Assembly: GCA_045600585.1 (NCBI GenBank)
Contig: JAZRYE010000044.1
Coordinates: 1-14,395, forward strand
DNA length: 14,395 nucleotides
Reading direction: 5' to 3'
DNA from: JAZRYE01 sp045600585
GTDB lineage: Bacteria > Bacillota_I > Bacilli_A > RFN20 > CAG-826
Below the pieces are notes generated by a model. That model was not told the origin of the DNA. It worked only from the letters and a program-made list of their open reading frames with translations, and ran no database searches. A program made the translations under genes and the position numbers. Below, piece after piece: positions 1 through 6,535 of this stretch; within the stretch, counting starts at the first letter, position 1, and the number at the start of each line of letters is the position of its first letter.

Positions 1-5
1 TCCAT
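1..5 (-). CDS. Start of a leftward gene that leaves the window
   Basis: Only the ATG (5 down to 3) and two further bases are inside the window, so the product cannot be named. The start is supported by a textbook ribosome site, AGGAGGTG on the minus strand at 18-11, five bases from the ATG. An extended -10 promoter lies just upstream at 48-56. Confidence 0.6.
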
Positions 6-47
6 GGATACACCTCCTGTTAAATCAAACGGTTGTCAGCCTTTTTG

Positions 48-56
48 ATTATAACA
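48..56 (-). promoter_or_regulatory. Extended -10 promoter for the left-edge gene
   Basis: The minus strand reads TG-T-TATAAT: a perfect -10 hexamer (53-48) with the TGn extension (56-55). No convincing -35 is present, as expected for an extended -10 promoter. Transcription would start near 41, giving a leader of about 36 bases that carries the AGGAGGTG site. A 12-base palindrome (75-86) lies about 20 bases upstream, close to where a -35 would be. Confidence 0.55.
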
Positions 57-74
57 TGAGGTTTTTTTCATAGC

Positions 75-86
75 AGAAAGCTTTCT
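75..86. repeat. Perfect 12-base palindrome AGAAAGCTTTCT
   Basis: The two halves, AGAAAG and CTTTCT, are exact reverse complements with no spacer. It lies in the -35 region of the promoter at 48-56, a usual place for a regulator site. With no spacer it cannot form a good RNA hairpin, so a DNA-binding role is more likely than termination. It could also be chance. Confidence 0.3.
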
Positions 87-130
87 ATTCTCACGTGCAT
101 AGCACCCGGTTTTTATCTCAACTACGTTTC

Positions 131-160
131 GATAATAAAAAGACTCCAACTATGGAGTCT
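131..160 (-). terminator. Intrinsic terminator of nagB
   Basis: A perfect 8-base-pair stem (AGACTCCA at 141-148, TGGAGTCT at 153-160) with a four-base loop is followed on the minus strand by a run of five T and an AT-rich tail (140-131). It starts 18 bases beyond the nagB stop codon. The plus-strand side has no T run, so it works leftward only. Confidence 0.85.
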
Positions 161-178
161 AATTTGGCAATTTGTAAA

Positions 179-901
179 TTATTTAACTAAGCTATATGCA
201 GCCTCATCAACGTAGATTGTGCAATCTGGGTGATCTTGCAAAATTGAGCAAGGGACATCTTCTGTCTTAGGGCCTTGTAATAAATTTTTAATAGCCTTTG
301 CTTTATTTTTACCAGTAGCAATAAGAACAATCTTTTTAGCATTCATAATGCTCTTTAATCCCATTGTCATTGCCTTTGTAGGAACTTCAGAGATGTCATT
401 GAATAATCTTGAATTATCTACAATTGTAGATTCTGCAAGTTCTGCAATATGAGTTAAAGAATCAAATGGTGTTCCAGGTTCGTTGAATGCGATGTGGCCA
501 TCACTACCGATACCTAAGATTTGTAAATCAATACCACCAAATGAAGCGATTTCAGCATCATATTGTTTTGCATATGCTTCATAATCACCAACACCTTTTA
601 AAACATGTGTTTTTTCTTTGTCGATATCAATATGATCAAATAAATTTGTGTTCATAAAGTATCTATAAGATTGATTATGTGTACCTTCTAAGCCGATGTA
701 TTCATCAAGATTGAATGTAGCAACATTTTTAAATGATACTTTTCCTTCTTTGTTAGCTTTAACTAAATTAGCATAAACACCTAAAGGTGATGTGCCAGTT
801 GCTAAGCCTAAAACACTGTTTGGTTTAGCATTGACTTGATTAATAAATTCATTAGCGATCATTTCGCTTAATTGAGCTTCTGTTCCAATAATAACTTTCA
901 T
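179..901 (-). CDS. nagB: Glucosamine-6-phosphate deaminase (NagB)
   Basis: This cytoplasmic enzyme converts glucosamine 6-phosphate to fructose 6-phosphate plus ammonia, the last step of amino-sugar breakdown into glycolysis. The 240-residue protein shows the family marks in order: the phosphate-binding stretch GLATGTSPLG (32-41), NLDEYIGL (64-71) with the predicted catalytic Asp66, and GIGSDGHIAFNEPG (130-143) with Asp134, His136 and Glu141, matching the D/H/E set of Escherichia coli NagB. Its length fits the short Bacillus-type form, without the longer C-terminus of the allosteric E. coli enzyme. The ATG follows a GAGGAG ribosome site by six bases. It lies 55 bases downstream of a putative glycosidase on the same strand with no terminator between them, so the two are probably cotranscribed; a hairpin follows the stop. 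Confidence 0.96.
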   Translation of the reverse strand: MKVIIGTEAQLSEMIANEFINQVNAKPNSVLGLATGTSPLGVYANLVKANKEGKVSFKNVATFNLDEYIGLEGTHNQSYRYFMNTNLFDHIDIDKEKTHVLKGVGDYEAYAKQYDAEIASFGGIDLQILGIGSDGHIAFNEPGTPFDSLTHIAELAESTIVDNSRLFNDISEVPTKAMTMGLKSIMNAKKIVLIATGKNKAKAIKNLLQGPKTEDVPCSILQDHPDCTIYVDEAAYSLVK

Positions 902-956
902 ATAATTCTCCTCGGACTCTTTTATTAAACAACTTTTTTATAACTATGTTAAATGT

Positions 957-2372
957 TTATTTCTCAATAATGTAAATCATTTCACCTGGATTCATTGTTA
1001 ATTTAATTAAGCCAGTCGAATTAGAATTACCTGCTATTCTACATATTTGATATTTTGAATTAGGTAACGCCACATCAATTTCATTATTTCTCATGCTAGA
1101 CATATTTACAAAAACATATCTATGCTTATCACCTTTTTCAAAAACGGAAATAACGACATTATTAGAAGTATTATTAACAGTTAAATCCTGTTTATCCATT
1201 AAATAATATGGAGGAAGTTCGCCTCTATATATAACTTCACTATCTGAATGTTTCATCGCAACTTCAAAATCGAAATCGTTATAATATTCGCCATAAGATT
1301 TAACTCCAATAAATTTTGAAGCTAAATAATCATCAGAAATGGTATCTAAGAAATTATTAATTTCTTTTGACCAATCATAAAATTTAGTAGTTTTGCCATT
1401 AATATCAAATAAAGCAGCTTCACCATTATCGCTATTTGGAAGTTTGTCTTTTTGAACTACGAAATCCACTGGATAGAAGGCAGGGAAATAGCTAAATCCA
1501 TCTGTACCGTATAGAAGTTGAATGCCATAAAGAAGTTCATATTCGCCTCTAGTCATCGGACGTTTATCAGCTAAAAACCATTGACCAACTTGTAAATATG
1601 AGAATGTCTTTGAATTATACTGATGCTTCTTATAAGTAAAGAAAGCAACTGAATCTAAATAGGAAATATGCATAAATCTAGGGCATTCTTCCCAATAAAC
1701 TTCATATGGATATTTATCACAAGTTAAATATTCAAAATGGCTATTTTTTGCGAGACCATCAATTAATAATTCGTAATAATTAAATCTATTTTCGAATGTG
1801 ACAGCATATTTACCCTCTAATTGAAAAGGTAGTTCTTCTTTGACAATTGGTGTTTCAACATCCATAAACGCATTCCAGAACATCGTGTCATTAATTGTGT
1901 AGGAAAAGAAATTGGTATAGAAAAGAAGATCTGGGAAATGCTTTTCAAACACTTCTTTTGCATGAAGAACACCTGGATAGCATAAATATCCACACTCATC
2001 TTCAAAAATGATGCCTTTCATTGCCTTATACTTAGTATATTTCTTAATAAATTCAACAAATCTGTTATCTAAATCTTTAATTTCTTCTTCAGATAAATCG
2101 ATATATGGCTTTGTTTTATATCGGTTGTACTTAGTTGATAAATATTCATCAGAAACAGGAACTTGAAGTAAATAATCAATATCGTATTTTTCACATAATT
2201 CTAATGTCTTAACTATTGTTGAATGTCTCCCATCAAAACCATAGCCAAAAAGCATATTGATTTTCGCATCATTAAGTTTTTTAAATATCTCATCAGTTAA
2301 ACGAGATGGTAAATTGTGTTCCTCTAAAGTATCGTTTGGAGGAACGAATAAAGCTTGCATAAATTTTTTCAT
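957..2372 (-). CDS. Uncharacterised TIM-barrel protein, putative glycoside hydrolase
   Basis: I do not recognise a named family. The 471-residue protein has no signal peptide or membrane segment, so it is probably cytoplasmic. Residues about 35-330 alternate strand- and helix-like segments as in a (beta/alpha)8 barrel. GIIFEDECG (120-128) places acidic residues (Glu124, Asp125, Glu126) at the end of a predicted strand, where clan-A glycosidases carry the acid/base. TCDKYPYE (217-224) resembles the aromatic loop of such barrels. Residues about 395-471 look like a beta-sandwich tail ending in NPGEMIYIIEK, as in many glycosidases. The position directly before nagB suggests an amino-sugar-containing substrate, which is inference. 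The ATG at 2372 has no Shine-Dalgarno site; another in-frame ATG lies four codons on. A divergent TetR gene shares the upstream region. Confidence 0.75.
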   Translation of the reverse strand: MKKFMQALFVPPNDTLEEHNLPSRLTDEIFKKLNDAKINMLFGYGFDGRHSTIVKTLELCEKYDIDYLLQVPVSDEYLSTKYNRYKTKPYIDLSEEEIKDLDNRFVEFIKKYTKYKAMKGIIFEDECGYLCYPGVLHAKEVFEKHFPDLLFYTNFFSYTINDTMFWNAFMDVETPIVKEELPFQLEGKYAVTFENRFNYYELLIDGLAKNSHFEYLTCDKYPYEVYWEECPRFMHISYLDSVAFFTYKKHQYNSKTFSYLQVGQWFLADKRPMTRGEYELLYGIQLLYGTDGFSYFPAFYPVDFVVQKDKLPNSDNGEAALFDINGKTTKFYDWSKEINNFLDTISDDYLASKFIGVKSYGEYYNDFDFEVAMKHSDSEVIYRGELPPYYLMDKQDLTVNNTSNNVVISVFEKGDKHRYVFVNMSSMRNNEIDVALPNSKYQICRIAGNSNSTGLIKLTMNPGEMIYIIEK

Positions 2373-2433
2373 AAATAAATGATATATAAAATATAAAGAA
2401 AAGAGAAAACAATTGTATTATTAATAACTACAT

Positions 2434-2461
2434 TTGCAATTTTGGTTATTAAATATAAAAT
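2434..2461 (+). promoter_or_regulatory. Candidate promoter of the TetR gene
   Basis: TTGCAA (2434-2439, four of six to consensus), a 16-base spacer and TAAAAT (2456-2461, five of six) form a plausible sigma-A promoter. The predicted start near 2468 falls just before the palindrome at 2469-2484, so a bound repressor would sit over the first transcribed bases. No other hexamer pair in this gap fits the plus strand better. Confidence 0.45.
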
Positions 2462-2474
2462 ATACAAGTGTCAA
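2446..2474 (-). promoter_or_regulatory. Candidate promoter of the leftward glycosidase-nagB pair
   Basis: A perfect consensus -35, TTGACA, lies on the minus strand at 2474-2469, inside the palindrome. The best-spaced -10 (TAATAA, 2451-2446, spacer 17) is weak; TTTAAT two bases nearer matches better but with a short spacer. A second possibility near the gene, TTGTTT (2412-2407) with TATATA (2388-2383), would give an almost leaderless message, which fits the missing ribosome site. Confidence 0.3.
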
Positions 2475-2484
2475 ACTTTTGACA
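2469..2484. promoter_or_regulatory. Perfect inverted repeat, candidate TetR operator
   Basis: TGTCAAA-CT-TTTGACA has two exact seven-base arms around a two-base spacer. It ends on the first base of the AGGAGA ribosome site of the TetR gene and contains a TTGACA -35 hexamer for the opposite strand. TetR regulators typically bind such palindromes between divergent genes, so autorepression and control of the leftward pair are both plausible. No other copy was seen in the window. Confidence 0.6.
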
Positions 2485-2496
2485 GGAGATGATATT

Positions 2497-3072
2497 ATGA
2501 AAAAAATTAATTATCAAAAGCTAAATAATGGCGGCAAACGCACTTATAACAATTTCATGATATCTTTTTATCAATTGATAACTGTTAAAAGCTTTGATGA
2601 AATTACTGTTGCTGAATTCTGTCAATTCGCTAAATATCCAAGAGCAACGTTTTACAATTATTTTGACGACAAATATGAACTACTTGAGTGTTTCTGGAAT
2701 TGGTCATTTTATAGAAGCATAAAAATTAAAATAAATAGTATTTTAAGTAAAGAAACATTTATTAAACAATTGTTTGATGAGTTATATGCTGTTCTTATTG
2801 AAAGAGAAGAAAGTTTAAAAAAGACAATGAAAAACAACGCGTCTTCAACTTACTTTATTTCATCATTAGATTTCTTTATTAAAAGAAAAATTGAAATCCT
2901 ATTAACAAAAACAGATTTAAGCAAAGATAGTTTATTGCCAAAAAATCTTCTTATTGATCACGTCTCATCATCAATATTTATTTTAATTAAAAACGGATTT
3001 TTAAATAGTGAAAAATGGAATCAAGAAGAAACTTATTCCTATTTCAAATACTTATTAAATATAAGGTGGTAA
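2497..3072 (+). CDS. TetR/AcrR-family transcriptional regulator
   Basis: This is a predicted one-component DNA-binding repressor of 191 residues, the usual size for the family. The N-terminal helix-turn-helix is clear: ITVAEFCQFAKYPRATFYNYF (36-56) followed by DDKYELLE matches the TetR pattern in which the recognition helix ends in TFYxYF. The C-terminal half (about 70-191) is all-helical and would form the ligand and dimer domain; nothing in it reveals the ligand. The start at 2497 is chosen because AGGAGA lies seven bases before it. A TTG 21 codons upstream would extend the frame but has no ribosome site and would place the promoter and palindrome inside the gene. It is divergent from the glycosidase-nagB pair, its most likely target besides itself. 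Its stop lies inside a terminator hairpin shared with the converging gene. Confidence 0.9.
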   Translation: MKKINYQKLNNGGKRTYNNFMISFYQLITVKSFDEITVAEFCQFAKYPRATFYNYFDDKYELLECFWNWSFYRSIKIKINSILSKETFIKQLFDELYAVLIEREESLKKTMKNNASSTYFISSLDFFIKRKIEILLTKTDLSKDSLLPKNLLIDHVSSSIFILIKNGFLNSEKWNQEETYSYFKYLLNIRW

Positions 3073-3083
3073 TACCACCTTTT
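3063..3083. terminator. Shared hairpin overlapping two convergent stop codons
   Basis: AAGGTGGT (3063-3070) pairs exactly with ACCACCTT (3074-3081) around a three-base loop. The left arm contains the last codons and first stop base of the TetR gene (stop 3070-3072). The right arm ends at the stop of the convergent flavoprotein gene (3082-3084). The T run is short on both sides (TTTT rightward, TT then AT-rich leftward), so termination strength is uncertain. There is no other terminator between the two genes. Confidence 0.6.
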
Positions 3084-4320
3084 AATATGCCTTAGAGGCA
3101 ATATCATCACCTGCAATTGCACCAGTAGAAAGGGCAATTTGAATATTAAATCCGCCGGTAAAAGCATCAACATCGATAACTTCACCAGCAAAATATAAAT
3201 TTGGAACTATTTTCGATTCCATTGTTTTTGGATTAATTTCTTTTGTCGAAACTCCACCAGAAGTCACTACTGCTCTATCAAAACCAACAAGACCACTATA
3301 GGTAAGTTCAAAATGTTTTAATACCATAACTAATCTTCTTCTATTTTCATTAGAAAAATTACAGCATCTATCATCTAAGTCATATAAAAATTTGCTATCG
3401 AAAAATTCAATAAAATCAGCGTGCATTAATCCTGTTAATAATTCCTTCACTGTCATATTAGGATTCTTATCAATGTCTCGATTAATTCTTGCTAAAAGTT
3501 GTTGTTCATTCAAAGCGGGTTTTAAGTCTATTTCTAAAGAAATATTTTCATTTATTCTATTGATTAATGATGACAATGTGATAACAATTGGACCGTCAAT
3601 ATAGTCTTTAAAAAAGGTCATTTCACCAAATTCAGAATATTTAATATTTTCATTTTTAACTGTTAAAGAAACATTCTTCAAAGTAAAGTTTCTAAGCTTT
3701 TGAGGAATTTCTTCTTTAATTTTCATACCAACTAAAGCAGGAACCGGTTCAATAATTGTGTGCGACAATCTTTTTGCAAATTTATAGCCGTCTCCTGTTG
3801 AACCAGTTAAAGAATAAGAAATTCCACCAGTAGCAATTACAACAAAATCAGCTTTATAAGTAGCCTTTGATGTATTCAAAATGAAATGTTCATCTTCTAC
3901 ATGAATAGACGTCACTACTTCGTTATATTGAAACTTTACGCCTAATTCTTTGCATTTTTTAACCAATGCATCTGTAATATCATATGATTTATAACTTTTT
4001 GGGAAAACTCGATTACCTCTTTCGATAACTAATGGAACTTTGTTTTCCTCGAAAAAGTTAATAGTATCCTCGCTAGAAAAATTATTAATGCTGGAATATA
4101 AAAATTCTTTATTATTAACTACATTCGAAATAAATTCTCTAGGACTACAATTATTAGTAACATTGCATCTACCTTTGCCTGTAATAAAAAGTTTTTTACC
4201 CGGTTTCTCATTTTTCTCAATAACCAAAACTGAATCCACTCCATTAGAGGCGTGAATAGCAGCGTTTAATCCAGCGGGTCCAGTACCAATAATTATTACT
4301 TTCATAAAAATATGATACAT
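3082..4320 (-). CDS. HI0933-family FAD-dependent oxidoreductase (YhiN/BaiN-like)
   Basis: This is a cytoplasmic flavoprotein of the HI0933 family, found across bacteria and mostly of unknown reaction; one clostridial relative, BaiN, is linked to bile-acid metabolism. The FAD-binding GTGPAG motif lies at residues 12-17. The family signature with TGKGRCNVTN follows near 47-56, then TGGISYSLTGSTGDG in the middle and the C-terminal GGV and NLYFAGEVIDVDAFTGGFNIQ segments. At 412 residues it is full length. The start is uncertain. The ATG at 4320 gives five extra residues before the Rossmann strand and sits six bases after a TATTAT -10 element, which would make a leaderless message. The ATG at 4305 fits the family's usual start, but neither has a Shine-Dalgarno site. 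The neighbours do not suggest a substrate. Confidence 0.92.
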   Translation of the reverse strand: MYHIFMKVIIIGTGPAGLNAAIHASNGVDSVLVIEKNEKPGKKLFITGKGRCNVTNNCSPREFISNVVNNKEFLYSSINNFSSEDTINFFEENKVPLVIERGNRVFPKSYKSYDITDALVKKCKELGVKFQYNEVVTSIHVEDEHFILNTSKATYKADFVVIATGGISYSLTGSTGDGYKFAKRLSHTIIEPVPALVGMKIKEEIPQKLRNFTLKNVSLTVKNENIKYSEFGEMTFFKDYIDGPIVITLSSLINRINENISLEIDLKPALNEQQLLARINRDIDKNPNMTVKELLTGLMHADFIEFFDSKFLYDLDDRCCNFSNENRRRLVMVLKHFELTYSGLVGFDRAVVTSGGVSTKEINPKTMESKIVPNLYFAGEVIDVDAFTGGFNIQIALSTGAIAGDDIASKAY

Positions 4321-4326
4321 TCAAAA

Positions 4327-4332
4327 ATAATA
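4327..4332 (-). promoter_or_regulatory. -10 element placing transcription start at the flavoprotein ATG
   Basis: TATTAT on the minus strand (4332-4327) matches five of six bases of the -10 consensus. The usual distance to the first transcribed base puts it at 4320-4321, the A of the first ATG or the base before it. No good -35 is visible. With no ribosome site present, this suggests leaderless translation. Confidence 0.4.
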
Positions 4333-4353
4333 AAAAAGCCACTTAATATTAAA

Positions 4354-4375
4354 TAGGTAAATAATTATTTATCTA
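4354..4375. repeat. 22-base near-perfect palindrome between divergent genes
   Basis: TAGGTAAATAA (4354-4364) and TTATTTATCTA (4365-4375) are reverse complements except for one position pair (4357 and 4372). It lies 20-odd bases upstream of the flavoprotein -10, about where its -35 would be, and upstream of the lipoprotein promoter. Candidate operator for a dimeric regulator; high AT content makes chance matches easier. Confidence 0.4.
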
Positions 4376-4447
4376 AAAACTAAATTCTTTTATTGTGTCT
4401 TTTCTATAATTAATGCTTATTAACTATTTAATGGATTTATTTATCGA

Positions 4448-4453
4448 TATAAT
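4448..4453 (+). promoter_or_regulatory. Perfect -10 element of the lipoprotein gene
   Basis: TATAAT exactly, 26 bases before the start codon and with the AGGAGG ribosome site between. No recognisable -35 lies 15-19 bases upstream. A second TATAAT at 4405-4410 also lacks a partner. Confidence 0.5.
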
Positions 4454-4479
4454 ATAAAACTGAATAGGAGGAAACCAAT

Positions 4480-5181
4480 ATGAAAAATAATATTATCAAA
4501 TCCCTATCGCTACTAAGTATTATAGGAGCAACATTCTTATGCGCTTCATGTTCCAAAGACAACAGCAGCGAAATTGAAGAATCTATTAGAAAAGAGCAAG
4601 AAAGAATTGAAAAAGAAATATCTGAAATAAGAAATATTCAATTAGGAAGAACAATGTCTTCTTATTTCGATTCTCTTGCAAGACAACCTGAAGAAAAGCA
4701 AAGTTTAGATCAAGCAAAAGAAAAGCTTATTCAAGCATTTGAAGACGCTGATACAAAAGGAAAATGCTATGCATTGGGTTCTTTAGGTGGATCAAAATAT
4801 GGATATAGATACGAGCAATCTATCAGCTCAGGGGTATATGACTCAATAGCAAGACAGCCTTCACAATCAGAGCATTTGATTACAGTTGAAGAAAAAGTAA
4901 TAACATATGTTTTAGCTTCAACAAATGATCCATCCGCCGAAATGATTGGAATCGGTTCCGCTTCATTATGCGACGCAATTGCTAGACAGCCTGAGATTTA
5001 TGAACAATTATTCGAATACTCAAACTATATTAACAATTCGATAAACTCAATTGATGAAGTTGAAAAAGTATACTCGATTGGTTACGCTTCAATTAGCTTC
5101 TATGATAGCCTAGCAAGACAGCCAGAAAACTCTGCAACAACATGGAGTGAATTCAAAACCTTCATCGATGGTTTAAAATAA
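4480..5181 (+). CDS. Lipoprotein with four DS(L/I)ARQP repeats, function unknown
   Basis: I do not recognise this 233-residue protein. Residues 1-23 form a lipoprotein signal (basic MKNNIIK, hydrophobic core, CAS before Cys24, the predicted lipid-bearing residue), so it should be tethered to the outer face of the membrane. Residues 29-52 are a charged, probably coiled-coil stretch. The rest contains four copies of a motif, aligned at YFDSLARQPE (62-71), YDSIARQPS (120-128), CDAIARQPE (164-172) and YDSLARQPE (208-216), spaced 57, 44 and 44 residues apart. Copies two to four are preceded by a Gly/Ser-rich turn such as IGSASL or IGYASI. The underlying codons differ between copies, so the motif is conserved at protein level. 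AGGAGG lies eight bases before the ATG; a GNRA-capped terminator follows. It appears to be a single-gene unit. Confidence 0.85.
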   Translation: MKNNIIKSLSLLSIIGATFLCASCSKDNSSEIEESIRKEQERIEKEISEIRNIQLGRTMSSYFDSLARQPEEKQSLDQAKEKLIQAFEDADTKGKCYALGSLGGSKYGYRYEQSISSGVYDSIARQPSQSEHLITVEEKVITYVLASTNDPSAEMIGIGSASLCDAIARQPEIYEQLFEYSNYINNSINSIDEVEKVYSIGYASISFYDSLARQPENSATTWSEFKTFIDGLK

Positions 5182-5200
5182 TATTAACTATAAAGATGAT

Positions 5201-5224
5201 AAGACCCGGAAACGGGTTTTTATT
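5201..5224 (+). terminator. GNRA-capped intrinsic terminator of the lipoprotein gene
   Basis: ACCCG (5204-5208) and CGGGT (5213-5217) pair around a GAAA tetraloop. The stem extends by G-U and A-U pairs to 5201/5220 and runs into a T tract (5217-5221) then ATT. It separates the lipoprotein gene from the following operon. Confidence 0.88.
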
Positions 5225-5231
5225 ATATTCT

Positions 5232-5249
5232 TAGTTTAATAATAAACTA
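5232..5249. promoter_or_regulatory. Inverted repeat upstream of the operon, candidate operator
   Basis: TAGTTTA (5232-5238) and TAAACTA (5243-5249) are exact reverse complements around AATA. It ends six bases before the -35 hexamer of the operon promoter, a position suited to an activator or repressor. The arms differ from the palindrome at the TetR gene, so a different regulator would be expected. The half-site TAAACTA also lies on the minus strand at 12692-12686 in front of the STAS-ligase gene, though AT-rich heptamers recur easily. Confidence 0.4.
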
Positions 5250-5255
5250 GAATAA

Positions 5256-5284
5256 TTGACTAAATGAAATGATATATTTAAGAT
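5256..5284 (+). promoter_or_regulatory. Promoter of the acyltransferase-MATE operon (leaderless)
   Basis: TTGACT (5256-5261, five of six), a 17-base spacer and TAAGAT (5279-5284, four of six) form the best-spaced promoter in the gap. Transcription would start near 5291, about three bases before the ATG at 5294. There is no Shine-Dalgarno site before that ATG, so the two observations together point to a leaderless message. Confidence 0.55.
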
Positions 5285-5293
5285 ATTTTATAT

Positions 5294-6535
5294 ATGAAAT
5301 CTATAGGATTTAAAGATAAAACTTATTATTACTCAAACAAAGTTGTCTTAGGGTTAAGCGTAACTTTAGATAGAAATATCGATCGAGACAAATTTTCAAA
5401 CGCATTCTTTAAGATGCTTGAGAAACATCCATATTTAAAAGTTCGACCAGTGTTGTCAAAAGGCATAATATATTATGAAGAGAACAATAATCCAGTTCCA
5501 GTTGTTCCAAATGAAAAACTAAATGGGATTAGAATCGGTACAGATCAAACTAATGGATTCCCTTTTGTGTTTTCTATAACAGGCAAAAAGTTTACCATGC
5601 TCTTATCACATGCAGTCGCTGATTATTACGGAATTACTCTTTTTCTTGATTCTTTATTATGTTTTTTAGCAATCGAATATGGTTTAGAAATAGGTAAAGA
5701 ACAACTTGAACAATTAAAATTTGAATATCAAGAATGTGATGATACATTAAATCCATATAAAATATATGGAAAAGAAGGGGCAAAACCATATGTTTTACCT
5801 TTTAATTATAAAGATGCGCTTCTACCAACCGCGAGTATTAATGAAAGAAGCTATTCTGTCGAATTTTCATTTAATGCAGAAGAATATATTAAATATATTA
5901 AAGAAAACGAAGCATCATTTGTCCCAATGTTGGTCGATATCATATCAACAGCATTAGAAAAGAAAGATGGAGATGGAACAAAGCTCCCAGTTGCAAGTGT
6001 TGTCGGTAATGTTAGGCATTTATTTAATTCAAGATGCGTTACTAACTTTATTGAAAATGCAATCTTACCATCGAATGGATATAAGTGTGGGAAAACCGCA
6101 AAAGAAAGAGCGGAAAATTATAAGACGATTTTAAAAGAACAATTAGATGTTGAAAATGTCCAATATTTAATTAATAAAAAAATCGATTTAATAAAAACAA
6201 TTGAAACCGGAAACACTCCTGAACAAAATGAAAGTAGAATGATTCCATCGTATGCTTTGTCTTATGTTGGAAAAGATAAATATACCAATTCATTAAATGG
6301 ATTTGTTGAAGGATATGAAATATTTCCTGCCATTCCAACTTCACCATCATTATTCGTTGTCGTTTTCGCTAAGGCGGATAGCATTTTAGTGCGACTTCTT
6401 TTATCCGGTGATGTGAAATCTTATGCAAGATGCATAATTGACGAATTGAATCAAAGGGGAATCTCAACAACTAAAATAAATAGTTCATCATTCCCAACAA
6501 CTTCATTTGATATTAAGGAATTTAAGCGAGTATAG
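5294..6535 (+). CDS. Condensation/acetyltransferase-fold protein 1
   Basis: This is a predicted cytoplasmic acyl-transferring protein of the chloramphenicol acetyltransferase-like superfamily, which includes condensation domains and alcohol acetyltransferases. The best evidence is the HxxxD motif in SHAVADYYG (105-113), with His106 and Asp110 inside a stretch shared with the two paralogues downstream: a GT/GS-x-x-x-N-G/N segment (82-88) followed by two strands. The second conserved element, normally D-x-R, reads NVR here (239-241), and the first His of the classical HHxxxDG is Ser. The enzyme may therefore be divergent or partly degenerate. At 413 residues it is the size of a free-standing domain. 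It opens a four-gene operon; its TAG stop is one base before the next ATG. Donor and acceptor substrates are unknown. Confidence 0.72.
   Translation: MKSIGFKDKTYYYSNKVVLGLSVTLDRNIDRDKFSNAFFKMLEKHPYLKVRPVLSKGIIYYEENNNPVPVVPNEKLNGIRIGTDQTNGFPFVFSITGKKFTMLLSHAVADYYGITLFLDSLLCFLAIEYGLEIGKEQLEQLKFEYQECDDTLNPYKIYGKEGAKPYVLPFNYKDALLPTASINERSYSVEFSFNAEEYIKYIKENEASFVPMLVDIISTALEKKDGDGTKLPVASVVGNVRHLFNSRCVTNFIENAILPSNGYKCGKTAKERAENYKTILKEQLDVENVQYLINKKIDLIKTIETGNTPEQNESRMIPSYALSYVGKDKYTNSLNGFVEGYEIFPAIPTSPSLFVVVFAKADSILVRLLLSGDVKSYARCIIDELNQRGISTTKINSSSFPTTSFDIKEFKRV

Noticed and set aside
1817..2005. Second minus-strand frame inside the putative glycosidase
   Set aside because: It lies wholly within the longer gene in another frame, with no ribosome site.
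2434..2496. N-terminal extension of the TetR gene from a TTG codon
   Set aside because: It has no ribosome site, and it would put the candidate promoter and the palindrome inside the coding region. AGGAGA at 2484-2489 clearly serves the ATG at 2497.
3392..4255. Plus-strand open frames antisense to the flavoprotein gene
   Set aside because: They are short, have no start signals, and are by-products of the codon pattern of the real gene.
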